Made by a program: the position numbers and the translations under genes. From FEN-299 sp963727765 (lineage in GTDB: Bacteria; Acidobacteriota; Vicinamibacteria; Vicinamibacterales; Fen-181), in contig CAVSGZ010000013.1 in NCBI GenBank assembly GCA_963727765.1, positions 1 to 64,000 of the forward strand: 64,000 bases of DNA. The letters run 5' to 3'. Positions 23,143 through 31,113 of the stretch are shown here, in pieces. How positions within the stretch are numbered: position 1 is the first letter of the stretch; each line of letters opens with the position of its first letter. The notes beneath the pieces were generated by a model that ran no database searches, was not told where the DNA came from, and worked only from the letters and a program-made list of their open reading frames with translations.

Positions 23143-26071
23143 CGACGTAGTCCTTCCGGCACACCGAGGCGTAGGCGCAGTAGCTGCACAGCCGGATGGA
23201 GGCTGGCCGCGGCGGGAACTCTCCGCGGTCGATCCGGTCGATGGCGTCCAGCAGCCGCTCCTGTCCGTCCGCGAGCTTGTCGGCCGCCTCGGGGCCGTCC
23301 GCGACAACGACTCGAACCGGCTTCGGCTCGGCGAACGCGATGTAGCTCGCGTCGCGGACGTGCCACTGGCCGCCGCGCGTCCGCGCCAGTTGCTGCGCGG
23401 CGCAGACGGCGTAGATCGGCAGCTGGATCGTCTGCGCCGGGTCCGGAAAGTGGCCGCTCTTGTAGTCGACCAGGCGGAAAGTCCCGTCTTCGAACAGGTC
23501 GATCCGATCGGCCTTCCCGCGCAGGCGAACCTGGCGCGTCTCGTCGTGTCCTGCGATGGTGAAGAGGCCGTCGAACCCGTGTTCGAGCAGGCGCTCGCGC
23601 ACCGGTTCGGGGCGCGCGGCTTCAGCCGCGAGGACGATCTCGCCCAGCCCCGGCGTGCCGACCGACCCCAGCAGACGCGCGCGCTGGAGCGTGGCTTCGG
23701 CTGGCGGAAGCGTCGCCAGCAGCCGGTTGGCAACCTGCGCGAACTGCGCCCGCGCCTGGTCGAGCACGTCGGCCGTGACGGCCCCTCCTCCGGAAGCCTG
23801 CCAGGCCTCGAAGAATGCCTGAAGCACCTCGTGCACGAATTTCCCCTCGCTCTGCGGCGTCATCGACGGTTCGTCGCTGACCTCCTCGGGCAGCGCGAGG
23901 ACCTTCGACGCGAAGTACTTGAACGGGCACTGCATGTAGGTGTCGATCGAGGTGACCGAGTGCCGCTCCCGCCGCCCCGGGCCGGCGTCGCCGTGAAACT
24001 CCTTCGCCGTGGCCGGCGATCGTTCCCCGCGCAACGCCAGCCACCTGGCGGCCTCCCCCTCCAGCACCGTCGGCACCGGCCGGACGAGGCTCAACGCTTC
24101 ATCCGCGAACACGAGCGTCGCCGAGGGGTCGACACGGTCCACGGTCAGCGCCGCCCGCGGCAGTTCCTCGAGCAGCGCCGACGGATTGACGATGGCGTCG
24201 TCCTCGAGGGTGAAGGCGGACACCGAGACGTCACAGCGCGCCAGCGAGAGCAGGTCGGTGAACGCAGCCCGTGATGCCGCCAGCCGCGCCGACTCGGCCG
24301 GCCAGCCGAGATCGGCCAGCAGAAACGCCGGGTAGAAGATGTTGCGGGCGGATGGCTCGGGCCAGTCCCCCTCGATGAGGCCCGCGATGAACACCGTGTC
24401 GAACGCGCCGTAGCGCGCGGCCTGCGCGTCGACGACCTGGACGCCGGCGCTGCCGCGCCGCGGCGAGAAGGTCTGCGCCTCGAGCCACCGGCGGACCGTC
24501 GCCGCAAGCTCCTCGCACCGTACGACCGGGTCGTCGAAGGCCAGCGCGGCGCGACGCAACTCGTCGAGCGTCGACACGATCGCCGCACGGGCGCGCAGGT
24601 GTCGCGCGAGCACGACGTCGTCGGAGATGTCCACACGCTCGTGAGCGCGCAGGAATTCGAGCAGCGTCGCCGTGTGCGCCGAGAGCGTCCCCGCAAGTCC
24701 CAGCGGGTTCAGCGTTTCGGCCAGCGCCACCGCGGCCCTGGCAGCCGATGCGCCGGCGCCAGTCCATCCGTCCGCAAGGTGCGCGAGCGCGGCCCGCCCG
24801 CCGGCATACCGTGCCTCGGCGAGGCCGCGGTCGAAGGCGTCGATCTCGTCGGCCGACAGCCGGCCGATGCCGACATCGTTGCCGCGCAGGTGCGGCGAGC
24901 GCAGCAGCGCGAGCAACGCGTTCCGTGAGAATCTCGATTCGACGGCTGCAAACACCAGATCGACCACCGCCGCCATTGGCTCCGCCGCCAGCGGGAGGGC
25001 GTCGGACGCCTGGTACTCGATCCCCGCCGACTCGAACACCGTGCCCGCGAGATAGACGTACGGCAGTGGACGGCGGAAGACCACGGCGACCCGGTCGAGC
25101 GCGGCGGGCGCCTCGGCCCGTCGCGCCGCGTCCTTGATGCGGCGTGCAATCTGGCGCAGCTCCTCTTCCCGGTCCCTGCTGGTGAAGTAAAGGCGCTCGT
25201 CGTCGCCGGCGGGTGCGATGAGCCGGACTGCCGACGGAACGTCTTCCGCGGCCACCTGCTCGAGATCGGGGATGAGCCCATCGAGCCGCTCGTGCAGCCC
25301 CGAGGCCAGCAGCGCGCGCGTTGTGACGAGATCGATGGCTTCGACGCCGGGCAACCGCATCATCAGGTCGAAGTCGGCGGCGAACAGGCCACCTGACGGG
25401 TCCGCGGCGCGATCTCCCACCGTCACGACGATGTGAGCGAAGCCGGCGCGGGACGCCGGGTCGAGCAGCCGCCGGCGCAGCGCGTGCTCGTCGAGGCTGG
25501 CCGACGCCGCGACACGCCGCTCGAAGGCCCGGAAGGCCGACACGAGGAACCGGGTCTGCTCGAGCAGGCGCTCGGCGCCGCGGTCGGTCGAGGCTCGCGG
25601 TTCCAGCTCGCTGACGACGATCCGATCGAAGTCATCGAGATCGCGCTCGTGGCGGCCCAGCGCGTCGTAGAAGGCGAGCATCTCGGCAACGAGGCCCGGA
25701 CGCAGCCTGAAGGGCGGTCTCGCGCCGGAGCCGATCGCCTCGCGCGCGGCCGCCGCCAGGATGGTCTCGCGCTCGAGCGACGTGAGGCGCCGCTCGGGCA
25801 GGGCGGCTCGCTCGTGCATCCGCTGGTACCACTCGTCGCGGGTCAGCAGTTCGGGGATCACGAGCGCGGCGTCGTCTGGGCGTGGCCCCCCATCGAAGCC
25901 CAGCGTCTCGAGCGTGTGACGGAGCTGGGCGGATGCGGCGCGGGAGGGCACGATCACGGCGCGGCGCCGGATCTGGGTGAGGCTGCCGCGGCAGGCCAGC
26001 CCGTGCACGACGCGCTGGAAGGCCGGCAGCGTCGCGGCGACGACCAGCCTCGTCACGCGCGGCGCGGTCAC
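23132..26071 (-). CDS. addB: AddB-like nuclease subunit with Fe-S cysteines
   Basis: 979 residues. The N-terminal half is an inactivated helicase-like fold with no Walker A. The C-terminal quarter holds a nuclease with FRLVDYKSGHFPDPAQTIQLPIY (Asp, Lys and Gln of PD-(D/E)xK). The four iron-sulphur cysteines of AddB are present: one before the nuclease (YMQCPFKYFASKVL, ~695) and CSYCAYASVC at the very end (CX2CX5C). It should pair with the AddA-like protein in break resection. Translation starts at GTG, whose last two bases belong to the TGA of the upstream gene (GTGA), so three genes are coupled in a row. Confidence 0.85.
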   Translation of the reverse strand: MTAPRVTRLVVAATLPAFQRVVHGLACRGSLTQIRRRAVIVPSRAASAQLRHTLETLGFDGGPRPDDAALVIPELLTRDEWYQRMHERAALPERRLTSLERETILAAAAREAIGSGARPPFRLRPGLVAEMLAFYDALGRHERDLDDFDRIVVSELEPRASTDRGAERLLEQTRFLVSAFRAFERRVAASASLDEHALRRRLLDPASRAGFAHIVVTVGDRAADPSGGLFAADFDLMMRLPGVEAIDLVTTRALLASGLHERLDGLIPDLEQVAAEDVPSAVRLIAPAGDDERLYFTSRDREEELRQIARRIKDAARRAEAPAALDRVAVVFRRPLPYVYLAGTVFESAGIEYQASDALPLAAEPMAAVVDLVFAAVESRFSRNALLALLRSPHLRGNDVGIGRLSADEIDAFDRGLAEARYAGGRAALAHLADGWTGAGASAARAAVALAETLNPLGLAGTLSAHTATLLEFLRAHERVDISDDVVLARHLRARAAIVSTLDELRRAALAFDDPVVRCEELAATVRRWLEAQTFSPRRGSAGVQVVDAQAARYGAFDTVFIAGLIEGDWPEPSARNIFYPAFLLADLGWPAESARLAASRAAFTDLLSLARCDVSVSAFTLEDDAIVNPSALLEELPRAALTVDRVDPSATLVFADEALSLVRPVPTVLEGEAARWLALRGERSPATAKEFHGDAGPGRRERHSVTSIDTYMQCPFKYFASKVLALPEEVSDEPSMTPQSEGKFVHEVLQAFFEAWQASGGGAVTADVLDQARAQFAQVANRLLATLPPAEATLQRARLLGSVGTPGLGEIVLAAEAARPEPVRERLLEHGFDGLFTIAGHDETRQVRLRGKADRIDLFEDGTFRLVDYKSGHFPDPAQTIQLPIYAVCAAQQLARTRGGQWHVRDASYIAFAEPKPVRVVVADGPEAADKLADGQERLLDAIDRIDRGEFPPRPASIRLCSYCAYASVCRKDYVDGE

Positions 26072-27546
26072 CGTTTCTCCGGAGGGCGCGAGGCCGCCTC
26101 GATCTGACGGCGTGCCTGGGTCAGCATGAGCATCGACGCGGCGGCTGCCGACGAGGCGTTCCAGGCGGTGTCCATGTCACCGCTCGCGACCGCCTGCTCG
26201 CGCAGGCGCATCGACTGCGCGCCCATGTCGGCGGCCGACTGCAGCGTCGCGTGAGCCGAGGCCATGTCGGGCGGCACCTGGATCCGCGCCAGCCGCCGCG
26301 AGATTGCGTCGAATCGGCGCTCCAGGCCCGGGAGCACGATGGGGTCCGGACCGGCCAGCGCCTTGACGTCGAGGAGCCTCGGCCTGAGCGCCGCGAGCTG
26401 GGCGATGAGCAGGTTCGCCTGCTCGCGGTAGACGCGAAACGCGGCGGCCTTGCGCGTCCACTGGTCCCGCATCAGGCGCAGGCGCCGCGCCGAATCCAGG
26501 CGCTGCTGCAGCAGGGCCAGCAGGCTCGCCGCCTCGTCCTTCCGCTGCTGGCCGAGCGCGCGGTCGCCTGCCTCGAAGGCGGCGATGACGCGCTCCACCC
26601 CGTGCACGTCGGCGCGGGCGGCCGCCGCGTCGGCCTGCGTCACGGCCGCGCGCGACAGGTCCCCGTAGCGGCGTTCGGTCCTCAGCTCACCGTCCAGCTG
26701 CGATTCCGCCAGCGCGCGCGTCGCCTCCGCCCAGGGCGCGGAGAGGTGCGCGCGGTTCTCGTCGATGGCCGAGAGGGCCGACTGCAGCAACGCGATCCGC
26801 TCGGCGGGCACCTCGGAGAACTTCGCCGCCAGCAGCGCCTGGTCGATCGCCTGCGACGTGGACGGGTCCGGCAGCAGCGGCATCGTCGGCGGTTGGATGG
26901 TGGCGACCAGGCTGAAGTCGAACTGCCTGACGGCGGCCGCGCCTCGCAGCTGCGAGATGGTGCCTTCGAGCAGCGACAGCATGTCCTGGATGTCGCTCGC
27001 CCGGTAGCCGTAGTGCTCGAGCGGCCACGCCACCAGCAGGCGCCGCGTCTGTTCGGCGATCTGCAACCGGCGCTCCGGGTCCTTGGCGAGCTGGATCTCG
27101 CCAAGCGCCTGTGCCACCTGGCCCGTCAGCACGGCGTAATCCGCTTCGCCGCGCGTGGCCGTGTACTGGGCGTAACGCGTCGCGGCCGCATACTCCTCGG
27201 TGGCCTCCCAGTTGACGAGCGAGGCGGACAGCGTCACGAGTTGGTAGCGATCGCCGCGCGGCGATCCGATCGGCATCGAGAACACGACACGGTCACCGAC
27301 GCGCGCGAATTCGCCGTAGGACATCAGCGCAGTGCCGTCGTTGAGGATGATGCGGAAGAGCGGCGCGCGTCCGGTGGTGGTATTCGTCGTGTCGGCAGGC
27401 GCGGAAGCGGCTTGCGCAGCGGCCGGAGGCGGCGCCTGCTGCTGCGCGGTCTGCGCGCCGATGCCCTGCGAGGCGGCCGGCGACCAGGCGCCCGCCGCCA
27501 CCAGGGCGGCGCACAATGCACGGCGGACGAGGCGCATCGCGTCCAT
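26068..27546 (-). CDS. Exported alpha-helical protein upstream of addBA
   Basis: 492 residues with a signal peptide (MRLVRRALCAALVAAGAWSPAASQ), then a Gln/Ala-rich linker and a beta segment (FRIILNDGTALMSYGEFARVGDRVVFSMPIGS). A long helical region without membrane spans follows, with repeated Arg/Ala/Gln heptad-like character. No catalytic motif is visible. It is the first gene of a GTGA-coupled run into addB and addA, yet its product should be outside the cytoplasm, so a shared job is doubtful. The promoter (TTGACG-18-TACGCT) puts the -10 box 9 bases before the ATG. Confidence 0.65.
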   Translation of the reverse strand: MDAMRLVRRALCAALVAAGAWSPAASQGIGAQTAQQQAPPPAAAQAASAPADTTNTTTGRAPLFRIILNDGTALMSYGEFARVGDRVVFSMPIGSPRGDRYQLVTLSASLVNWEATEEYAAATRYAQYTATRGEADYAVLTGQVAQALGEIQLAKDPERRLQIAEQTRRLLVAWPLEHYGYRASDIQDMLSLLEGTISQLRGAAAVRQFDFSLVATIQPPTMPLLPDPSTSQAIDQALLAAKFSEVPAERIALLQSALSAIDENRAHLSAPWAEATRALAESQLDGELRTERRYGDLSRAAVTQADAAAARADVHGVERVIAAFEAGDRALGQQRKDEAASLLALLQQRLDSARRLRLMRDQWTRKAAAFRVYREQANLLIAQLAALRPRLLDVKALAGPDPIVLPGLERRFDAISRRLARIQVPPDMASAHATLQSAADMGAQSMRLREQAVASGDMDTAWNASSAAAASMLMLTQARRQIEAASRPPEKR

Positions 27547-27555
27547 GGCGCCTCA

Positions 27556-27585
27556 AGCGTACGGGGCGGCACACTCAGCCGTCAA
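27556..27585 (-). promoter_or_regulatory. TTGACG-18-TACGCT promoter for the addBA operon
   Basis: On the minus strand TTGACG (27585-27580) and TACGCT (27561-27556) are 18 bases apart, and the ATG at 27546 begins 10 bases after the -10 box. The DnaA-like 9-mers start 34 bases upstream of the -35. Confidence 0.55.
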
Positions 27586-27618
27586 GGTCGGCGATGGCTG
27601 GCCGGAGAGGCGACGCCC

Positions 27619-27660
27619 TGTGGAAAAGATGTGGATGATCCGTGCATAACCTGTGGACGC
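27619..27660. promoter_or_regulatory. Array of four DnaA-box-like 9-mers at 11-bp spacing
   Basis: TGTGGAAAA (27619), TGTGGATGA (27630), CGTGCATAA (27641) and TGTGGACGC (27652) follow in the same orientation, each starting 11 bases after the last. The first three differ from the DnaA box TGTGGATAA or TGTGNATAA at one position. TGTGGACGC recurs at 27718-27726, and TGTGGACGT at 28057-28065. A short A-rich stretch (GAAAAATAG) follows at 27671. Confidence 0.5.
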
Positions 27661-27747
27661 GCCGACAGGCGAAAAATAGTTGGAGCCGAATCCTTCGGGC
27701 GCGGCGCGACTTCCGCATGTGGACGCCTGCTTCGTCCGCCCTTTCGC

Positions 27748-27775
27748 TTGACCGGTACCCGCGCGGGCTTAGAAT
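27748..27775 (+). promoter_or_regulatory. TTGACC-16-TAGAAT promoter
   Basis: TTGACC at 27748-27753 and TAGAAT at 27770-27775, 16 bases apart. Transcription would begin about 30 bases before the ATG at 27812, so this gene has a short leader. Confidence 0.6.
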
Positions 27776-27811
27776 GGTTGCTCGTTTTCCTGTTGCCGCG
27801 CGGTCACTACC

Positions 27812-28030
27812 ATGATGGTCGTTCGTCGTTTTCACGAGAGCATCGGCGGCCGCGTCTACCACATCGAAGCCTCGATGGTGGACGACGACCGATGGCGTGC
27901 ACAGATCGCCCGGCTGCCGGGCATGCCGACCGCGTTGATGCCCTTCTACGGTGAGACCGCCGACGAGGCGGCACGCCACCTCTGTGACTGGCTGACGCGC
28001 GCCCACCGCGTCTCGGCCGGCCCGGCGTGA
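27812..28030 (+). CDS. Small HicB-like hypothetical protein
   Basis: 72 residues: FHESIGGRVYHIEASMVDDDRWRAQIARLPGMPTALMPFYGETADEAARHLCDWLTRAH. A beta-hairpin followed by a helix of the DEAARHLCDWL type is the pattern of HicB/DUF1902-like small proteins. No HicA-like toxin neighbour is present. The first ATG is used; the one directly after it (27815) is equally possible, and no clear ribosome site decides. A good promoter lies about 40 bases upstream. Confidence 0.55.
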   Translation: MMVVRRFHESIGGRVYHIEASMVDDDRWRAQIARLPGMPTALMPFYGETADEAARHLCDWLTRAHRVSAGPA

Positions 28031-28094
28031 CCTTCGCCGTTCCCGCATTCGGCAGCTGTGGACGTTCTGGAGTCGCGGGGACGGCCGGTGGCTT

Positions 28095-28124
28095 TTGACG
28101 GTGGCCGCTGGGGTGGGCTACTAT
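28095..28124 (+). promoter_or_regulatory. TTGACG-18-TACTAT promoter for tRNA-Ala
   Basis: TTGACG at 28095-28100 and TACTAT at 28119-28124 are spaced by 18 bases. The mature tRNA begins 20 bases after the -10 box. Confidence 0.55.
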
Positions 28125-28144
28125 AGGAAGTCAGCACGCCAAGT

Positions 28145-28220
28145 GGGCCTGTAGCGCAGCTGGGAGCGCGCCTGAATGGCATTCAGGAGGTCACCGGTTC
28201 GATCCCGGTCAGGTCCACCA
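28145..28220 (+). tRNA. tRNA-Ala(GGC), CCA encoded
   Basis: The full cloverleaf folds by eye. The acceptor GGGCCTG pairs with CAGGTCC and includes the G3:U70 wobble pair that marks alanine tRNAs. The D-arm is AGCGCAGCTGGGAGCGC, the anticodon stem is CCTGA/TCAGG around loop ATGGCAT (anticodon GGC), and the T-arm has GGTTCGATCCC. The 3' CCA is encoded. A perfect inverted repeat (ACCTTCGC/GCGAAGGT) follows at once at 28222-28249. Confidence 0.97.
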
Positions 28221-28543
28221 ACCTTCGCTCATGAATGCACGCGAAGGTTGTCCGCCGTAGCAACGCGAGGAAGGCGCCCGGCCGGAGCGTTGCGAAGGCG
28301 GACCACCTGTGTCAGGCGAACGAGCTACGGTTGGCAAGCCAACGGAGGTTGTCCACCGTAGCCCGTTCAACGAAGCTCGCAGGGCGAAGGTGGACACCCC
28401 TTCCCCGAGCACCGCTTCGCCACAGGAATCCCAATATCTGCAACGCACGATACCGCTGACCGCTTGCGTTTTCTGCGCGGCGCCGCTGGCAGCGCCGCAA
28501 TCCGCCAGAGAGTTGGGCGCTCATTCTGTAGAATGCCAGCATC
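28221..28543. repeat. Gene-free stretch with two GTCCRCC-GTAGC / GCGAAGG-YGGAC repeat elements
   Basis: After tRNA-Ala comes a stem (ACCTTCGC...GCGAAGGT), then two inverted elements. The first, 28250-28298, has outer arms GTCCGCC/GGCGGAC and inner arms AACGC/GCGTT. The second, 28351-28395, has arms GTCCACC/GGTGGAC. Between them, GAGCTACGGTTGGCAAGCC recurs as GAGCTACGGCTGGCAAGCC at about 32212. A shortened copy sits inside prmC. No credible gene was seen; the last 100 bases hold only the TAGAAT promoter. Confidence 0.7.
28529..28534 (+). promoter_or_regulatory. TAGAAT -10 box near a start codon
   Basis: TAGAAT ends 9 bases before the ATG at 28544, with no Shine-Dalgarno sequence and no -35 box visible. 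Confidence 0.5.
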
Positions 28544-29206
28544 ATGTCCAGATTCCGACCATTCACCACGCTGTTCGTGCTCGGCTCGGTTCTCGTCGGC
28601 CTGGCCCTCTTTCTTCAGGAAAGGAGTGGCCCGACAGGCGAGGACACGGACCTCTCGGAGACGCCGTTCCTCCGCGTCTCTTTGCAGGCCCTCCAGAATG
28701 GCACCGGCATTACGTCGGCATTCAAGGTCCCTGACAGCCCGCAGTGGGAGCGAATCACAAAGGCGTGGGGAGATCCGGGGTTCATGATCTTCGCCGCGCC
28801 AGATTCCAGATCGATCTTTCACTTCGACGAACTCGATCTCGAAGTGACCGTGACCGTTGGGGAGCGAACGATCCCGCTTGAGCCGGTGGTCTTCATTCCT
28901 TACATGAGGAGCATGGTTGGGGTGCAGGCGGGTGCCGTCGAGAACCAGACCCGAATGCCACAAACCGGCGTCGTCTTTCGCGCCGAACCGGGAGCCGATG
29001 TCACGCTCCACGTCGTGGCTCGTTCACCCCGCACCCTTCCGCAAGGCGAGTTGGTCGTGAAGCGCGAATGGTCGGGTGCAGAGAAGGACCACCTGGTCGC
29101 CGTGTCTGTCGAGAGCCTGGTCGCTGTCCCGAAGATGTTCGGCCTGGGCCTCTTCATTCTCGCTGCGGGGTTCGCAGCCATGGGAGAGTGGCGGAAGCGC
29201 GGCTGA
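28544..29206 (+). CDS. Hypothetical protein with membrane segments at both ends
   Basis: 220 residues. A first hydrophobic segment (FTTLFVLGSVLVGLALFLQ, ~7-25) could be a signal anchor. The middle is a soluble beta-rich domain (DELDLEVTVTVGERTIPLEPVVFIPY, GADVTLHVVARSPRTLPQGELVVKREW), and a second span (MFGLGLFILAAGFAAMGEW, ~198-216) ends with a short basic tail. Its base composition is less GC-rich than its neighbours and it lies next to a tRNA and repeats, so acquisition is possible. No family was recognised. Confidence 0.6.
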   Translation: MSRFRPFTTLFVLGSVLVGLALFLQERSGPTGEDTDLSETPFLRVSLQALQNGTGITSAFKVPDSPQWERITKAWGDPGFMIFAAPDSRSIFHFDELDLEVTVTVGERTIPLEPVVFIPYMRSMVGVQAGAVENQTRMPQTGVVFRAEPGADVTLHVVARSPRTLPQGELVVKREWSGAEKDHLVAVSVESLVAVPKMFGLGLFILAAGFAAMGEWRKRG

Positions 29207-29364
29207 CACGGTCGTTCCTCGGCATTACCGCTCGGCTTCTGCTTGGCCCGCGTGGTTTCTTCCACGCAGCCCGACCTCCACTCGCCTCCCTCGCCTTCTG
29301 GCTCCGTCATGCCGATAACGGTCCTGAAGCCCGCCCCATCCGGGGAGTGGCAACGGAGCACATC

Positions 29365-29934
29365 ATGAAACGCTCGCTGATCGCACTCGCAGTGATTTGC
29401 GTGATCGGGACCGCGCAATCCGGCCTGGCGCAGAAGACGAATGCCAAGGCGGAACAGCCTGCGGCCCAGGCCGCGCCACCGACGGACAAGATAGTCATTC
29501 CCTGGACCGACGAGGGGCAGGTCGTGGGCCTGATCAAGGGGTACCTGGAGCGGATGAAGTTCCAGTACACGGCCGAGAACAGGAATGGCCTCCCGGTCTT
29601 CGACGTCCCCATGCCCATGACCAACGCGAACCACCACCTGCGAATGGTCCTCGACCTCAAGCGCGAAATCCTCTACGTGTTCCTGAACCGCTATCTGTCC
29701 GTGAAGGCGGACAGCCCGCAACTGTTCCCGGTGCTGCAAAGGCTGATGACCGAGAACTGGAACCTCAATATCGGCAAGTTCGAGTGGGACAAGTCCGACG
29801 GGGAGATTCGTCTGTCCTTCGCGTTCAGCACGGAGAACGGCGTCGGCTATGAGGCTCTCGCCGCCGTCCTGCACACGCTGGCCGAGACCGGGGACCAGCT
29901 GTGGCCGGAACTGCGCAAGCTGACCGGGCAATAG
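29365..29934 (+). CDS. Exported YbjN-like / type III chaperone-fold protein
   Basis: 189 residues with a signal peptide (MKRSLIALAVICVIGTAQSGLAQ). The mature part, IVIPWTDEGQVVGLIKGYLERMKFQYT to LTENWNLNIGKFEWDKSDGEIRLSFAFSTENGVGYEALAAVLHTLAETGDQLWPELRKL, has the alpha-beta pattern of the YbjN/T3SS-chaperone-like fold. That fold is normally cytoplasmic, so export is noteworthy. GGAG lies 6 bases before the ATG. No secretion genes are nearby. Family assignment rests on pattern only. Confidence 0.6.
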   Translation: MKRSLIALAVICVIGTAQSGLAQKTNAKAEQPAAQAAPPTDKIVIPWTDEGQVVGLIKGYLERMKFQYTAENRNGLPVFDVPMPMTNANHHLRMVLDLKREILYVFLNRYLSVKADSPQLFPVLQRLMTENWNLNIGKFEWDKSDGEIRLSFAFSTENGVGYEALAAVLHTLAETGDQLWPELRKLTGQ

Positions 29935-29953
29935 ACCCTGCCGGCCGCCCGCC

Positions 29954-30154
29954 CTACTTCCTGCAGGTCCTGATCTTGAACGGCAGGTACGCCGGGCAGA
30001 AGCCCATCGCGCTCGTCACGACGAAGACGACGGCGATGACCCCGAGCACCAGCGCCAGCCAGCCGCCAATCGTGCCGCTGATGTACAGGTACGCGATCAC
30101 CATCGCCACGACGATGCGCAGCAACCGGTCGACGAGTCCCATGTTCTTGACCAT
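29954..30154 (-). CDS. DUF2892-family inner membrane protein
   Basis: 66 residues: NMGLVDRLLRIVVAMVIAYLYISGTIGGWLALVLGVIAVVFVVTSAMGFCPAYLPFKIRTCRK. The N-terminal NMGxxDRLLR, two membrane helices and GFCPxY motif are those of the DUF2892 (YgaP transmembrane) family, often linked to rhodanese or sulphur metabolism. Both family cysteines are present. GGAGGAG lies just before the ATG at 30154. Confidence 0.82.
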   Translation of the reverse strand: MVKNMGLVDRLLRIVVAMVIAYLYISGTIGGWLALVLGVIAVVFVVTSAMGFCPAYLPFKIRTCRK

Positions 30155-30233
30155 CGGAACTCCTCCCGCGTGATACGCCGACAGGTGACCTGGACGGATT
30201 TGACCTGGACGAATTGTACCACCGTCGCCGTGC

Positions 30234-30239
30234 TATGAT
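30234..30239 (+). promoter_or_regulatory. TATGAT -10 box
   Basis: TATGAT overlaps the ATG codons at 30235 and 30238, which argues against their use as starts. GGAGG at 30249-30253 then serves the TTG at 30259. No -35 box at normal spacing was found. Confidence 0.45.
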
Positions 30240-30258
30240 GCGCCGACTGGAGGCCACC

Positions 30259-30444
30259 TTGAACGCAAAGCTGTTCTACCAGATCCTGCTGCTGCTGGGA
30301 TGTCTGGCGCTCGCCCTCGGTGTGCTCGACGCTGTGCTCGGCAAGATCTTCTGGCTGTCGACGCAGGGTTGGTGGCGGGCCGCCATCGCCGCCTGGGTCC
30401 TGGTCATCGCCGTTCGGGCGGTCTACCCCCCGACGGCGAAGTAG
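30259..30444 (+). CDS. Small membrane protein with TTG start
   Basis: 61 residues, two hydrophobic helices: AKLFYQILLLLGCLALALGVLDAVLG and WRAAIAAWVLVIAVRAVYPPT. GGAGG lies 5 bases before TTG 30259, while the upstream ATGs sit inside a TATGAT -10 box, so TTG is the best start. The last 41 bases overlap the end of the converging nucleotidyltransferase gene. The function is unknown. Confidence 0.55.
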   Translation: MNAKLFYQILLLLGCLALALGVLDAVLGKIFWLSTQGWWRAAIAAWVLVIAVRAVYPPTAK

Positions 30445-31072
30445 CCGACGCATCGGCCTCGGCAAGACTCGCGCCGAACACGCGCCGGTAATCCTCGGGC
30501 GTGTCGATGTCCTCGAACGCGCCCGGATCGTCCACCTCGACGTCGTGCGCCTCGGCGGCGTGCGCGTGAACGACCGTGCGCGCCCCGACCGCCACGTCTG
30601 CCTTCCGCAATTCATCGAGCACCAGGGCGTCGAACAGCGCCGGATGGCCGTGGCGCCCTCGCCACGACGGGCGCACGATTGGCGCCGCCGAGCGCGACCA
30701 TTCCTCCACGACGCGCCGGACGGTCTCCACGGCGACCAGCGGCTGATCGACGGGCGCCACCAGCAGCCCGCGCGGCGCGCGCTCGGCCAGGACGGCGAGC
30801 GCCTCCTGGAGCGAGGACAACTGTCCGCGCGACGGGTCCGGATTGACGACGAACCTCACCGGCAGACGCTCGCGCGCGGCGGCCGCGTGGACTTCGTCGC
30901 CGAGCGGCCCGACGACGGCGAGCACGTCGGGACAGCCGGCGGCGAGGAACGTCCGGGCCAGGCGGGAGAGGAACCAGCCGCCGCCGGGGATCGGCAGGCG
31001 CGCCTTGTCGCGCCCCATGCGCGACGAGAAGCCGGCGGCCAGAATCACGGCAGGCGGAACGACAATCAGCAC
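30404..31072 (-). CDS. MobA/MocA-like nucleotidyltransferase
   Basis: 222 residues beginning VLIVVPPAVILAAGFSSRMGRDKARL, the LAAGxSxRMGxxK nucleotide-binding motif of the MobA/MocA family, which attaches GMP or CMP to molybdopterin. VVNPDPSRGQLSSLQEAL, APVDQPLVAVETVRRV and WRGRHGHPALF follow, as in MocA-type cytidylyltransferases. It may act in molybdenum cofactor maturation, which fits the moaE/moaD pair at 39.5 kb, but other sugar or cofactor nucleotidyltransferases share these motifs. The GTG start has a TAGAAT box 6 bases upstream. Confidence 0.75.
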   Translation of the reverse strand: MLIVVPPAVILAAGFSSRMGRDKARLPIPGGGWFLSRLARTFLAAGCPDVLAVVGPLGDEVHAAAARERLPVRFVVNPDPSRGQLSSLQEALAVLAERAPRGLLVAPVDQPLVAVETVRRVVEEWSRSAAPIVRPSWRGRHGHPALFDALVLDELRKADVAVGARTVVHAHAAEAHDVEVDDPGAFEDIDTPEDYRRVFGASLAEADASATSPSGGRPPERR

Positions 31073-31078
31073 CGGAGC

Positions 31079-31107
31079 ATTCTACGCCGGCCCGATGATG
31101 CTAGAAT
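31079..31107. promoter_or_regulatory. Mirror pair of TAGAAT boxes for two divergent leaderless genes
   Basis: ATTCTA at 31079-31084 is TAGAAT on the minus strand, ending 6 bases before the GTG at 31072. TAGAAT at 31102-31107 ends 6 bases before the ATG at 31114. The two boxes are 17 bases apart, so each lies where the other's -35 element would be. Confidence 0.6.
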
Positions 31108-31113
31108 CCCCGC

